From Phormidesmis priestleyi (GTDB lineage Bacteria > Cyanobacteriota > Cyanobacteriia > Phormidesmidales > Phormidesmidaceae): 7,096 nucleotides of DNA. The notes beneath the pieces were generated by a model that saw only the letters and a program-made list of their open reading frames with translations, had not been told where the DNA came from and searched no databases. The position numbers and the translations under genes were made by a program. Below are positions 6,708 through 7,096 of the stretch, piece after piece. The DNA lies in the NCBI GenBank assembly GCA_003242115.1, contig QBMP01000225.1:1-7096 (forward strand), read 5' to 3'. Position 1 is the first letter of the stretch. The number at the start of each line of letters is the position of its first letter.

Positions 6708-7096
6708 TTAGGTCATGGCTTGCGCTAGAGCCTCTTCACTCACGTCAAAATTAGCGGTCACCGACTGCACATCGTCAGAGTCTTCAAGTGCCTCCATCAT
6801 CTTCAGCAGAGAAACCGCCAAATCTGGTTCCTCAACGTTCACCGTGTTGGCTGGAATCCAGCGCAAATCTACTTCTCGCACGTCATAGGCTTTGGCTCTA
6901 AGCTGATTGCTGACAATCTCTAAGCTGGTCACATCACAAAACACCTCCGCACCGGGCGTGTCTTCGTCGATTTCATCGACTAACTCGTAAGACTGCGCCC
7001 CTGCCTCTAGCGCATCTTCAAACAGCGCTTCTTCATCAATCTTGCCTGCTAAAGTAATCACGCCCTTGTGATCAAACATCCAGCCCACGCAGCCCG
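6708..7096 (-). CDS. yebC: YebC/PmpR (TACO1-like) family protein, 5' end beyond window
   Basis: Partial gene: the C-terminal 128 residues are present, about half of the usual 240-250, and the N-terminal part lies past the right edge. The first visible residues read GCVGWMFDHKGVI, the family's conserved strand after domain 1. The apparent GTG at 7086-7088 is an internal valine, not a start. Further conserved family stretches are EDALEAGAQSYE, AEVFCDVTSLE, RWIPANTVNV and the C-terminal ALEDSDDVQSVTANFD. The very acidic composition is typical. Members have been described as DNA-binding transcriptional regulators (PmpR). More recently, bacterial YebC-type and mitochondrial TACO1 proteins have been described as ribosome-associated factors that help translate proline-rich stretches, so the 'transcriptional regulator' label may mislead. 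The gene converges on the oxoprolinase gene with 31 bases between the stops. Confidence 0.93.
   Translation of the reverse strand, partial: GCVGWMFDHKGVITLAGKIDEEALFEDALEAGAQSYELVDEIDEDTPGAEVFCDVTSLEIVSNQLRAKAYDVREVDLRWIPANTVNVEEPDLAVSLLKMMEALEDSDDVQSVTANFDVSEEALAQAMT

Noticed and set aside
7086..7088. GTG as a start codon for a 126-residue protein at the right edge.
   Set aside because: The frame stays open to the window end and the residues before it (GC) continue the conserved YebC sequence, so this is an internal valine of a gene cut by the window.

Overview
The window is a piece of a cyanobacterial chromosome. The main reason is ten exact copies of the HIP1 octamer GCGATCGC in 7.1 kb, where chance would give about one per 65 kb. 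Shine-Dalgarno signals are weak or absent before every start that can be seen, and the four products match families found in filamentous and unicellular cyanobacteria. I cannot name the genus.

Layout from left to right. (1) 21-1823, minus strand: a complete 600-residue protein with an N-terminal TerB-like helical domain, a helical linker and a dynamin-type GTPase domain resembling the LeoA/HP0731 group. (2) 1824-2119: a divergent, AT-rich intergenic region that should hold promoters for both flanking genes. (3) 2120-2671, plus strand: a small four-helix membrane protein of the DUF2231 family. (4) 2672-2938: a non-coding gap with a stretch that may be decayed coding sequence, followed by a strong Rho-independent terminator at 2831-2868. 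(5) 2939-6676, plus strand: a full-length fused (HyuA+HyuB) ATP-dependent 5-oxoprolinase of 1245 residues, which fills more than half the window. (6) 6708-7096, minus strand: the C-terminal half of a YebC/PmpR (TACO1-like) protein, cut by the right window edge and converging on the oxoprolinase gene with a 31-base gap.

The genes do not form one pathway. The 5-oxoprolinase is a housekeeping salvage enzyme that returns 5-oxoproline, from glutathione turnover and glutamine/glutamate cyclisation, to glutamate. The YebC-like protein belongs to gene expression. The least ordinary part is the left third: a TerB-GTPase fusion, richer in AT than the oxoprolinase gene and with one HIP1 site in 1.8 kb against eight in 3.7 kb, transcribed divergently from a small membrane protein. 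Whether those two act together is speculation. I see no rRNA, tRNA, CRISPR array, insertion sequence or phage gene.
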